Shown piece after piece: positions 1 to 10,280 of a stretch of 64,000 nucleotides of DNA; position 1 is the first letter of the stretch, and each line of letters opens with the position of its first letter. The DNA lies in NCBI GenBank assembly GCA_036346395.1, contig CM070606.1:12820915-12884914 (forward strand), read 5' to 3'. The translations under genes were made by a program, and so were the position numbers. This stretch comes from Hsuehochloa calcarea. Taxonomy: Eukaryota; Streptophyta; Magnoliopsida; Poales; Poaceae. The notes beneath the pieces are model-generated. The model saw nothing but the letters and a program-made list of their open reading frames with translations. It was not told the origin of the DNA and did not search any database.

Positions 1-634
1 CTTCAAACTTTACCTTGGTTCCATCCGGATGACCAAAGTGATGCTTCTACCACCACAATCCAAGAGGGCTTGGTGATTGGCAAGCCAATCCATTCCCAAA
101 ATCACATCAAGAGACTTGGTGTCTATGATGATGAGATTAGCAAGGAATTCTACCCCTTCTATGGTCACTTTAACCTTAGGGCAACCTTGGTTCGTACTCA
201 ATTCGAACCGGAGATTGAACCAACAAAACACTTTTAAGAGGCAAAACTTCCAACCGTGCCTTTCAATGAAAACTCCGAGAAACAAGCGAATCGGCTCCGT
301 CAAACAAAAAAAAGCAAGTCTTTGAATTGACAAGGAACTTACCCAAAGCCGACGTCAAGGGGTGCCTGCAGGCTTCCTCCACGATGGTGTGGTTCACCCG
401 ACCTCTTCAAAAAGCGGAGGAGATTTGGCCCAGAGTGCGCTTGAGTCCGAGGAGCTCCACGTCGACTCTGGAGTGGGGTCCTGGTCGGGTAGCTCCATGT
501 TGAAACGAGCGGGAGAAGGGCCTTGCCTCTGCGGGCAGCTATTTGCGAAGTGCCCGGTGATGGCACTTAAGCGTATGATCCGTGGCGGGTTGACATTCCT
601 TGCATTCTTTAGTTCTTTGAGCCGCTAGTGTGCG
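1..634 (-). pseudogene. Ty3/gypsy gag zinc knuckle and aspartic protease fragment (runs off the left edge)
   Basis: This is part of a Ty3/gypsy polyprotein read on the - strand. Near 550-590 the reverse strand gives GHFANSCPQR, the second half of a CCHC zinc knuckle that binds nucleic acid in Gag. Near 60-150 it gives VILGMDWLANHQALLDC, the conserved segment after the active-site region of the retroviral-type aspartic protease that cuts the polyprotein. The same two blocks occur in the same order in the gypsy element at 52304-63914, which supports a Tekay/Del-type chromovirus. The frame is broken between knuckle and protease. The rest of pol would lie left of the window. The upstream gag is at 8776-9750, displaced by the nested element that begins at 635. 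Confidence 0.8.
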
Positions 635-2398
635 TGTTGGACCGAAAAGGCGACTAGAGGGGGTGAATAGGAGCACGCTCACTTTTCACAAAATATGAAT
701 TCAACACAATTTCACTCCAATAGCTATGATGAAGCTATGAAGATCAATATATCGATCAAATGAAGACTAGTATTGAATCCAATTAAACCCCTAAGCAATG
801 CGACAAAAATCAACAGAATCAAATCTTAGCAGGTTTGCGGTCGGATCATTGTTATACGGCGAGTCGGACGGCACCAAAATCGGTCGACCTCGGGTGTGGG
901 GGCGGTCGGACCGGCACCAAAATCGGTCGACCTACGGTGTGGGCGATCCACCGTGGAGCTCGAGCGAAGAAAAATAGCCGATGTGAAGTTGCAATTAGGT
1001 CTAACTTTTGATTCTCAACTCCAAACTTCACGAAACTTTGCACACACCTTCTCTATGATATTAAGGACCTATTCAATCAACAATTATGATAATTCTTGGA
1101 CGAACAAATATCTTTTACGATCTGATTGAAGAAGGTGCAAAACCGGCAAAAGTGAAAACTAGATCCAATCGCTTGCTCGTGGGTGATTGATGATCAAATT
1201 GATCCTAGATGGGTTCCACACATCACGACAAGCTAATCCACGTGAAAGAATCAATCAAAACTTCGTGGATCAAAGAAAGCCCTAAAATCACGAAATTGAA
1301 AGCAAGAACGAAAGAGACTTATCTCAAGCAAACCTTGCATTGATTAAGAACGTGATCGTCATTTGGATTACACCCACGCCATCATGGATCAGTGGTCAAT
1401 CCAAGATCACGAAATTCTCCTCAAACCATAAAGAGCCCTAGCCTCCACCTCAACTCCCCTAAGCCAATTAGGGTTTTGCAACAAAAGAGGCGAGAGAGAG
1501 AGCTTGATGGTGCAAACCACCACCTCCCTATTTATAGTGGAGGCCTAAAACTCTTAGGTTTGACTCAATTGGGCTCCGTTAAGGCCCACTAACAAGCGGG
1601 TCACACACGCACGCAACCATGCGCGCGTCTTTAACTTTTGACCTAAACCGCTTCACCATGCATCATGGATTTGCCAATAGGTCACCCTTGTCCATCTTGT
1701 GTCACGCTTGAGTCGTTGACCTCACCCGGCATCGTCGATCGTTCTGGACCTCAACTCTTCAAGTCTAGTCCCGATTCTCCTCGCCGTTGACCGTCGTTGA
1801 CCACCAAGCCACTGCACAACCACGGACAAGAAAACCGTATTCGGGAACAAGTTCTTCACAACTTGACCCATGTTAGTCAAAACATGCATCATGCAAATCA
1901 TATGCCATGAAACCAATGACTTTGATCTAACAAAACAACATCGCCACGGTTGGCGACGCGTTCAAGTAATTCTGGAGTCGACCGCTCCATGTGAGCCGTC
2001 GGACCATCATAACGGTCGGACCGCTCCTGTGAGCTGTCGGACCGCTTGGGACTTAGCCAAATTCAAGCTTCCAAATTCAAACCTTCTCGAAACTTTAAAC
2101 CAATAGAACTTTTCACCGAGGCTCAAAAATCATGAGACCAAGTGCATTGGGATCCCTCACTTGTCTACAACACCTATTTTTGGCCCGACTCATTTTAACC
2201 ACTTTGGTCACCGCAGGTCCGACCGCTTCATGGCCGGTCCGACCGATTGGGACCGGTCGGACCACGCGCAAGGACCCGTCGGACCGCCCGTCGATAAGCT
2301 CGACACTTTGTCAAAAACGCGTGAAGCGACAAACCGTAAACGCCATTGCCAATTGTCACATCATCCTAAGATCCGAACATATCCACATGAAATCCACA
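635..2398 (-). repeat. 3' LTR of the gag-only element
   Basis: This is a direct repeat of 7007-8775. Plus-strand boundaries are TGTTGGACCG at the left and AAATCCACA at the right. It contains several inverted GGTCGGACCG-type motifs near 890-930, 1975-2045 and 2215-2290. Differences from the other LTR are mostly small indels, many at CAG or CTG. Confidence 0.87.
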
Positions 2399-2408
2399 AT
2401 CTCCCCTT
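2399..2408 (-). other. Polypurine tract of the gag-only element
   Basis: Reverse strand AAGGGGAGAT immediately precedes the LTR start TGTGGATTTC. This is the position and composition of the plus-strand priming site of an LTR retrotransposon. Confidence 0.75.
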
Positions 2409-5163
2409 GATGAACACATTGGCAATTATCCGAAAATGTAAGTAAGAGGTTTGAAAGCGAGTTTACTCGCGGTTTTCGCACAAAGGCACAACTTGGTCCA
2501 TAAGCAAGAAAAAGCAATGAAAATGACCAAGCTGGCATCAGAATAGTATAGGCATGTGAGACAAGGCAAAAGTAAGAATAAAAACTTTGATTTCCAGAAA
2601 AGGATCAAAATTCTCACATGAGGTCCATATGAAAGAACAATTGTTCAATTGACCTATGATCATTGTGAGTATAAAAGAATGCAATTCAAGTTCAGAATAT
2701 TCAATAAGACAATAAGAATGCAACTCAAGAACTCCCCTCACTATGATCATCAAATTTCAAATTTTCGCCCCTTTGTATAAACTTCTCCCCAATCTTCTCA
2801 TTAACACATCTTCTCCAAATAAGAGTAGCAAAGAAATATTACACATCTTCTCCCCCTTTGACAATGGATTCATCAAGGAATCACGCCTTCCTCTCATCCA
2901 GGAATAACAAATAGAGAATAAAGAAAGAAGCAGAAACAAAAGAAGCATAAAGAGGAATATGCATGAAGTGCAATGGAGTGGCTTCAATTTTTGTATTTTT
3001 CAATTTTTGATAAGAAGCTTTGGAGATTACCCAAAAGAACAATGTAGTTTCTCTAATATTGCACAAACAAGATATCAAGCGACAACGCTAGCAAGATCAT
3101 GGTAAGACATATATATCAAAGCTAAGCACAAAGGCTCAAAAGTAAAGCATTAGATTTTATCAATTTAAGCAACGCTTCAAATTCAAAGAAGTTCATCAAC
3201 AGGATCCTAAAGTGAAATTGGCCATGTCAAAATGTCAAAGTGAGATCAAAATCTAACAAAGACCACAAGAAGAGTCAATCAAGTCCGTATTGAATCATTT
3301 TGCTCAATATTTTATAAACGCCCATTTGTCAACATTTTCTCATTTGCATTGAATATTGAAGTTGACTAATGATCTAACTTAGTGACAAGATCCTGGACTA
3401 GGAGCCATCCACAAACTCATCCTAAGCTTGACCAAAAGTTGATTAAAGGTATATCTTAGTAAAGAAGATCCCGGACTAGGAGCCATCCACAAACTCTTTC
3501 TAAGCTTCTCACGGGCGACAAATCTTGAGGTTCATGTCATTTCGACAAGCGGTCCCCATGAGATCGTTCTGGTTCATCAAACTATCTCCAAGTTCATGTC
3601 ATTTGACAAGCGGTCGTAAGAATAGTTTGGCACAATTTAAGCATAAGACAATCTTGATTTTCATTTTTCACAAGAGCATTTTAGAATCTCAAGAACACAA
3701 AAGCTCAAGTAATGGTCAATTTTAGATCAAAGAGCTAACAAAGCAATTACAGACAGGCCAATGTCACAAGAGGAGCACTAATTGCGCAACTCGCTAAAAC
3801 ATCCACAAATTGCAATTTCTTAGTTTGAGTTGTTTAAAAGGTTCTAGCTCATATAGCAAAGACTTAGCTACACATGTAAAAGCATGATAATTCTAGCAAG
3901 TCAAAGAACTAGACATGACATTGAGCAAGAATTGAAATACAAAAGCTCTAAAGGGTAATAGGCAAAGCTTCATCAATTTCAAAGGATAAGCAGAAAATCT
4001 TATATTACAATGCATCTTTTTGGATTTTTCATACCACTTGCTGTACACTTGTTGGATTTTTCATATGAATGCAATATGATACAATGAGATGCAAATAAAA
4101 AGCCTAAAAACTTAAAAAGTTCAAAAGATCACTAAGTTCTAAAAAGAACAATAAAAGATCAAAAGAACAAGGAAAGATCGGAAAGATCAAACTCCCCCTC
4201 AAACCAACCCATAAGGATAAATAACTCCTAACTCTCTTCTCAAGGTGGCAAACCTAGTTGGGTCTAAAGATTTGGTGATGATAAAAACAAGAGACAAGAT
4301 AAGTGACTAATGGGTGACAAGCTACTGAGGTACTCTTCCTATCTTGCCGATGCGTACCGCACAATTAGGATAAGAAAAAACCCCGAATGGACAAAGATAA
4401 AGAACAGAATATCAATTGCCATACAAAGAGAGTAGAGTGTAAGTACTGAATAAGAGCTTAACGGCTGGCGATGGGAAGTTCTCGGAGATGCTTGAAACCC
4501 ACAACCGCGTGAATGAGGTGAACCATCTTGAGTCTCGGCAATATGACGTGAACATGGAGTTGACAAAGCACGTGTCCTTCCTCTTTCGCGGCAATCCCGA
4601 AAAATCAAGGCCTGGAAGAGCGATGTGTCTCGACATCAAGTTAGTTAAACAAGACTTGGGAACCAAATCTTGAGACACACGCTCTGCAGTAGTATGCAAA
4701 GCGAAGTGTTATCCTTGATTTCATCTAAAATTCATTATGAGCAATGTTTAAGTTAACATGGAATTAAAGCGTCAGGCGGTGGTCGGCGTTGTCTTTGTAA
4801 GTCGATGATCGTGACCAATCGGTCGAATCGGTGACCACCAAATATCGAACCGGCACTGAAGAACATGAGAATTAGAATATGTAGAAACATAATGATTAGC
4901 ATGTGAGAAAAATCCTAATCCTGTTTATTCCTTTCGGTGTTACCATGTCTCATAATAGCTCTAGGTTGCTTGAATGAAATTCTATCAAGATTGTTTCTAT
5001 CATTTTCAACCTCATGCCAACAAATTCAATCAAATGCCCACCTTTCTTGCAATAAGTGCAATGGTACTTGGTACCACTAGAAGAAGCACCATTTGAATTA
5101 ATACAAGGTTGGGCAAAACCTATGATTTAAAAGATGTTTTTGCGAGTTGGGTTTTGAATTCAA
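2409..5163. other. Non-coding interior of the gag-only element
   Basis: This AT-rich stretch lies between the end of gag and the polypurine tract. No ORF here shows a recognisable domain. It contains direct repeats: a ~42-bp unit around ggactaggagccatccacaa at 3388-3429 and 3466-3507 (78 bp apart), and a ~22-bp unit starting gttcatgtcatt near 3530 and 3592. The usual place of copia pol is therefore filled by sequence of unknown role. Confidence 0.65.
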
Positions 5164-6895
5164 TTAAACCTTTTCCAAGACTTGAATGACTTTTGGGTTT
5201 GAATTGTCTTGAAAAGAATTGAATCCTAAACCTTGCTTCTTATAAGGAGTTTTAGACTTGTCAAGAATCATGTTTAATTGTTTCTTACCTTTAGAAAATT
5301 TCTCTAATGTATCATGAAGGTAAGCATTTTCTTTTCTCAAGTTAACACAAACATCACAAGTTTTATCCATAGATTTCTCCTTATATAAAGCAATTTCAAG
5401 CTTAAGAGCAGAACAAGAAGCACAAGTAGTATTTTCAATATTGTCCTTAAGCTTAGCATATTTGACTCTAGCAGCTTCTAAGATATCTTTGATTTCACGT
5501 TCTTTTTCTAAGCATGAAGTGCAAGGGCTAGAATCAATCACATCAGAAGCAATCAACTTGCTAGACTCTAAGCATTTTTCACAAGGAGCAGATTTAATTT
5601 CAATTAGCTCGGTTCTAGCATTTTCAAGTTGTTGTAAAGCAATATTATGAGCAGATTGTAAATTGGTAATTTCTGAATGCATAGCATGGCAAGATAAACA
5701 TTCATCAGGTTCAAGAGTCTTAACATTTGCAAGTTCTAGTTTCAGTTTACCAATTTTTGACTCTAGTTTCTTATTTTTAGTCATGACAAATTCTAGCGCT
5801 TCATCTTGACTAAGCACTTGCTCAACTATAGAATTATATTTAGCAGAAAGCTCATCATAAGAAAAAGATACCTCATCATTATCAATGTCGTCGGTGTCAG
5901 CCATGAAGCACATGCCAGTAAAGTCCTTGGCCTTCCCTTTCTTTTCCTCTTCGCTCCCGGAGTCCACATCACTAACGGATTGCTCTCCAAAAGCGGCAAG
6001 GACCCTGGCGGCCTTTATGAGCTTGACAAATCATACTCGAGTTGTTCTCATGAGGCTTCTTCCAAGTCGTCTTCTCCTCCGTGCTTACCCTTACCTTTTA
6101 GCTTGGGGCAATTGGCGGATGTGATAAAGCTCTCACACTCATAGCAAGTAACAGACCACCTCTCTTTTATTTCTCACATTATTGTAAGCCGTGTGAATTT
6201 TTTTAGCTAAAAGGGCTAACTCAACCTCGTGGATATTCTCAAGCTCCTCTTCATGAATAGCGAGATAAACAAGCAAATGAAAATCCGAAGAAGATTCAAA
6301 AGAGTCATCAAAAGCCTTTTGAGAGGATCTCGCTACCAAAGCTAAATTATCTTTCTTGGGATGATCAACTCTTTTAATTTCATGAGTCTTGAGTTTACTA
6401 TAAAGCAATTCTAAAGTAAGACTTGAAAGATCAACATTCTCTTCTATAGCAAGAGCCTTCATCTCCCACCCTTGGTGTTGATTGCGACCAAGAGGTGGGT
6501 GGCATTTTCAGATTGAGAATATTCAATATCAACGACTTTTCATTTGATTAATCACTTTATTAAAGCGATTGAAAATGTCATCGATGCTCTCTCGGGGCGA
6601 TCTCAAATTTGTTATAATCACGCTTATAGATTGTTTGGCGCACTTTCTTAATTTGGGACGAACCCTCATGATATGTTTCGAGAGTGCTCCAAATCTCGTC
6701 ATGCAATGCAAAATTGCAAATCCTATCATATTCTTGTCTACCAAGCGCACCATATAAAAGATTCTTGGCCTTGTTGTTGTTAGCCAAAAGAACCACGTAG
6801 CGGAGTTTCAACTTCGTGAATAATGAGCGGATCGAACAACGTCCCACAAAGCTTGTCCTCACTCTCAAGGAATACTGCATACTTGATTCTTCCAA
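5164..6895 (-). pseudogene. Copia-type Gag polyprotein (UBN2-like capsid, zinc knuckle, long coiled coil), frame-broken
   Basis: This gag-like coding region lies about 110 bp inside the 5' LTR. Three pieces read in order on the - strand. 6895-6529 resembles the UBN2/retrotran_gag domain of copia Gag (AKNLLYGALGRQEYDRI, then EIWSTLETYHEGSSQIKK). 6462-6139 continues to CYEC at about 6144, the start of a zinc knuckle whose later ligands are degraded. 5967-5164 is a 267-residue open frame beginning MDSGSEEEKKGK, acidic and then heptad-like, with repeated CxxC/CxxxC pairs. Long Gag proteins of this build are known from SIRE/Maximus-type copia elements. The breaks between pieces may partly be sequence errors. 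No pol follows. Confidence 0.75.
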
Positions 6896-6992
6896 TAGGC
6901 ATAGTCTTGTCCATTGAACATATGCGGTTTTGTAGTGAATCTATCCATCGCCAAAAGTTCGGTGACCGGTTAAGATCAAGATTGAACTAACC

Positions 6993-7004
6993 GGCTCGAT
7001 ACCA
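6993..7004 (-). other. Primer binding site (initiator tRNA-Met type, variant)
   Basis: Reverse strand TGGTATCGAGCC lies two bases inside the LTR edge at 7007. It matches the complement of the initiator tRNA-Met 3' end except for one base missing inside the CAG of TGGTATCAGAGCC. The same variant occurs at 10264-10275 and 60962-60973. Confidence 0.75.
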
Positions 7005-7006
7005 CT

Positions 7007-8775
7007 TGTTGGACCGAAAAGGCGACTAGAGGGGGTGAATAGGAGCACGCTCACTTTTTCACAAAATATGAATTCAACACAATTTCACCCAATAGCTATG
7101 ATGAAGCTATGAAGATCAATATATCGATCTGATGGAAGACTAGTATTGAATCCAATTAAACCCTAAGCAATGCGACAAAAATCGCTAAGAATCAAATCTT
7201 AATGAGGTCGGTCGGCCCGATTGTTATCAAGGTCCGACCGCACCAAAATCGGTCTCGACCTCGGTGTGGGGCGGTCGGACCGGCACCAAAATCGGTCGAC
7301 CTCTCCGTGTGAAGGTCCGACCGTGAGCTCGAGCAATAAAATAGCCCGATGACGAAGTTGCAATTAGGTCTAACTTTTGATTCTCAACTCCAAACTTCAC
7401 GAAACTTTGCACACACCTTCTCTATGATATTAAGGACCTATTCCAATCAACAATTATGATAATTCTTGGACGAACAAATATCTTTTACGATCTGATTGAA
7501 GAAGGTGCAAAAGCGGGCAAAAGTGAAAACTAGATCCAATCGCTTGCTCGTGGGTGATTGATGATCAAATTGATCCTAGATGGGTTCCCACACATCACAG
7601 CAAGCTAATCCACGTGAAAGAATCAATCAAAAACTCGTGGATCAAAGAAAGCCCTAAAATCACGAAATTGAAAGCAAGAACGAAAGAGACTTATCTCAAG
7701 CAAACCTTGCATTGATTAAGAACGTGATCGTCATTTGGATTACACCCACGCCATCATGGATCGATGGTCAATCCAAGATCACGAAATTCTCCTCAAACCA
7801 TAAAGAGCCCTAGCCTCCACCTCAACTCCCTAAGCCAATTAGGGTTTTGCAACAAAAGAGGCGAGAGAGAGAGAGCTTGATGGTGCAGCCACCACCTCCC
7901 TATTTATAGTGGAGGCCTAAAACTCTTAGGGTTTGACTCAATTGGGCTCCGTTAAGGCCCACTAACAAGCGGGTCACACACGCACGCTCATGGCGCCGTC
8001 TTTAACTTTTGACCTAAACCGCTTCACCATGCATCATGGATTTGCCAATAGGTCACCCTTGTCCATCTTGTGTCACGCTTGAGTCGTTGACCTCACCCGC
8101 ATCGTCGATCGTTACGGACCTCAACTCTTCAAGTCTAGTCCCGATTCTCCTCGCCGCTGACCGTCGTTGACCACCAAGCCACTGCACAACCACGCAGAAG
8201 AAAACACACGTATTCGGGAACAAGTTCTTCACAACTTGACCCATGTTAGTCAAAACATGCATCATGCAAATCATATGCCATGAAACCAATGACTTTGATC
8301 TAACAAAACAACATCGCCACGGTTGGCCGACGTTCAAGTAATTCTGGTCCCGACCGCTCCATGTGAGCGGTCGGACCTTTATGGCGATCGGACCGCCCAC
8401 GTGAGCGGTCGGACCGCTTCTTAGAGACTTAGCCGAAATTCAAGCTTCCAAATTCAAACCTACGGAAACTTTAAACCAATAGAACTTTTCCTTTGAGGCT
8501 CCAAAATCATGAGACCAAGTGCATTGGGATCCCTTACTTGTCTACAACACCTATTTTTGGCCCGACTCATTTTAACCACTTTGGTCACCATCGCGGTCCG
8601 AGCCCCATGGCGGCCCGACCGATTTGGGACGATCGGACCGCCGTGCAGGACCGGTCGGACCGCCTATCGATAAGCTCGACACTTTGTCGAAAACGCGTGA
8701 AACGACAAACCGTAAGCGCCATTGCCAATTGTCACATCATCCTAAGATCTGGAACATATCCACATGAAATCCACA
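7007..8775 (-). repeat. 5' LTR of the gag-only element
   Basis: This is the partner of the LTR at 635-2398, with plus-strand edges TGTTGGACCG and AAATCCACA. It directly abuts the primer binding site on the left and gypsy gag sequence on the right. Confidence 0.87.
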
Positions 8776-9750
8776 CTACGTCACTGAATGGGCGGGCGAG
8801 GTGTCGCTGTTGAGGGCTCAAGGTGACAGTGGAGCAACACGGTGAGGCGGCACATTCATTCTCGCTCTCGGGAGTGAGGCCGATGGGCACCATCTCGCAT
8901 CATCTTTCTCTTGCGGGATTCTTCAAGCTCACGGCGGGATTCCTCGATGAGCATGGCCTTGTTCACCAAGTCTTTGAAATCGCATAATCATTCCCAATGA
9001 CTTGCACCTTCAAACGGGGTTGAGTCCTCTCTTGAAACGCTTCGACGGCATCATCTGTGGCAGCGTCCTGCGGGCATAACGGACAACCGAGTGAATCATA
9101 AGATATTCACTCAGCGACGTGTTGCCTTCTTTGCACTCCACGGAACTCATTCTTCTTCATTTCCACCTTTCCATCGTGGATATGGGAGTGGCGGAAAGCT
9201 CCACAAAACTTCGGCCCAAGTGATACTCTCATGGTTTCCATGGGCGGCACAATAGTTCTCCCACCATTCTGCAGGTACCTTCAAAATTTGGTGGGTGGCA
9301 TCTGAAACCTTCTCGCGATCATCACAGCGGGTGATAGCGAGCTTCTTTCCATGGGCGTAACCGGTCATCTGCGTCCAATGGCTCGAGGAGCTAGAGAAGT
9401 GGCGGATGGGTCCTCAAAAACTCTGCCCGGCTGGTGAAACACTGGGTGGAGGCGGCGTGGTGTGGCCGCTTGACTGCTCGATTCATCATTGCGAAGTGAG
9501 GCGCATGATGCAGTTCTGGCGATTCATCATCCGAGTCATGTTCTCGCATCAAAGAGCTCATCACCGCGTCACAGGCTGCCATGAAGCCGACTCAAACCGG
9601 ATCTGCACTAGCGGCACGGGAAGGCGGGCAGAGGCGCTTGAGTCTCATCCACGGCTTGCGGAGTTGCGGTCACGAACCATCTGCGACAAAGCTTCTTTGG
9701 TTTAGTAGACGAGAAGAAGAAAGCAATTTAGATGCGAGGAAAGCACGGAG
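8776..9750 (-). pseudogene. Ty3/gypsy Gag (capsid region), split by the nested element
   Basis: On the - strand, 9582-9391 ends in AEFLRTHPP, and 9368-9147 gives DDREKVSDATHQILKVPAEWWENY. This is the conserved central part of the retrotrans_gag domain of Tekay-type elements (compare DHEKVLYATHRMEGIAGEWWEN in the element at 52304-63914). Frames are broken several times. Gag would continue at 634 and below across the insertion at 635-8775. The protein would form the particle that packages the element's RNA. Confidence 0.75.
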
Positions 9751-10263
9751 ATGAAGCGAGAACAAGGGAGATAGATGGATCAACCTAATGCGGACAAAGT
9801 TGGTTTTACCCAACGAGCGGACAGCCGGAAAGCTATCAAGAAGCAAACAAAAAGGACACTCAAGCACAAAAAGCACTATTACGCAGCACTAAGCGAATCT
9901 AAAACTAGGGAGGCAACTACCAATCTAATCTTTACGAGGTCAACTAGAAGCAGATGCATGAACTTGAACTTCCAAAACTTCCATTGCTTGATCTTGAAGG
10001 GCTCGATCCTAGGGATAATCCGAGAGACGAGGAGTCAATTTAAATTTGGAAAGCCAAGTTTGAAGAGATAAGATGAAAGAACTCAAGAATGATATAAGAG
10101 GGTAAGATGATAAGAATAGAATAGAATAAGATAAGAAAGAGCGAGAATAAGATGAGAGAAGAATATCTAGTCAGTTAATTGGTTGGTTTGATTTAGAAAA
10201 TATATTTTGAATCTTTGACTAAGGCGACCAATCTAGCTAAAGGTTACGTCCTATAGTCGATAT
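9751..10263. other. Untranslated leader between primer binding site and gag of the left gypsy element
   Basis: AT-rich and purine-rich sequence with no domain-bearing ORF. Its position between the primer site (10264-10275) and gag marks it as the retrotransposon leader. Confidence 0.5.
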
Positions 10264-10275
10264 GGCTCGATACCA
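10264..10275 (-). other. Primer binding site of the left gypsy element
   Basis: Reverse strand TGGTATCGAGCC, followed by ATATCGAC, sits beside the LTR that begins at about 10281. It shows that the LTR at 10281-13351 acts as 5' LTR for the gag to its left. Confidence 0.7.
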
Positions 10276-10280
10276 TCTCA

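Larger units (their letters stand above)
635..8775 (-). mobile_element. Nested gag-only LTR retrotransposon (copia-type gag, no pol seen; TR-GAG-like)
   Basis: Two near-identical ~1.77-kb LTRs (635-2398 and 7007-8775) flank a 4.6-kb interior. On the - strand each LTR begins TGTGGATTTC and ends CCAACA. A primer binding site lies just inside the right LTR and a purine-rich tract just inside the left one, so the element reads right to left. The interior encodes a Gag polyprotein (6895-5164) followed by about 2.7 kb in which I see no protease, integrase, reverse transcriptase or RNase H motif. Known non-autonomous LTR elements with only gag are called TR-GAG. It sits inside the gag of a Ty3/gypsy element. 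The flanking 5-mers (gtgcg on the left, ctacg on the right) do not match, so no target-site duplication is confirmed. Confidence 0.85.

Noticed and set aside
629..8780. 5-bp target duplication of the nested gag-only element
   Set aside because: Flanking 5-mers gtgcg and ctacg do not match well enough.
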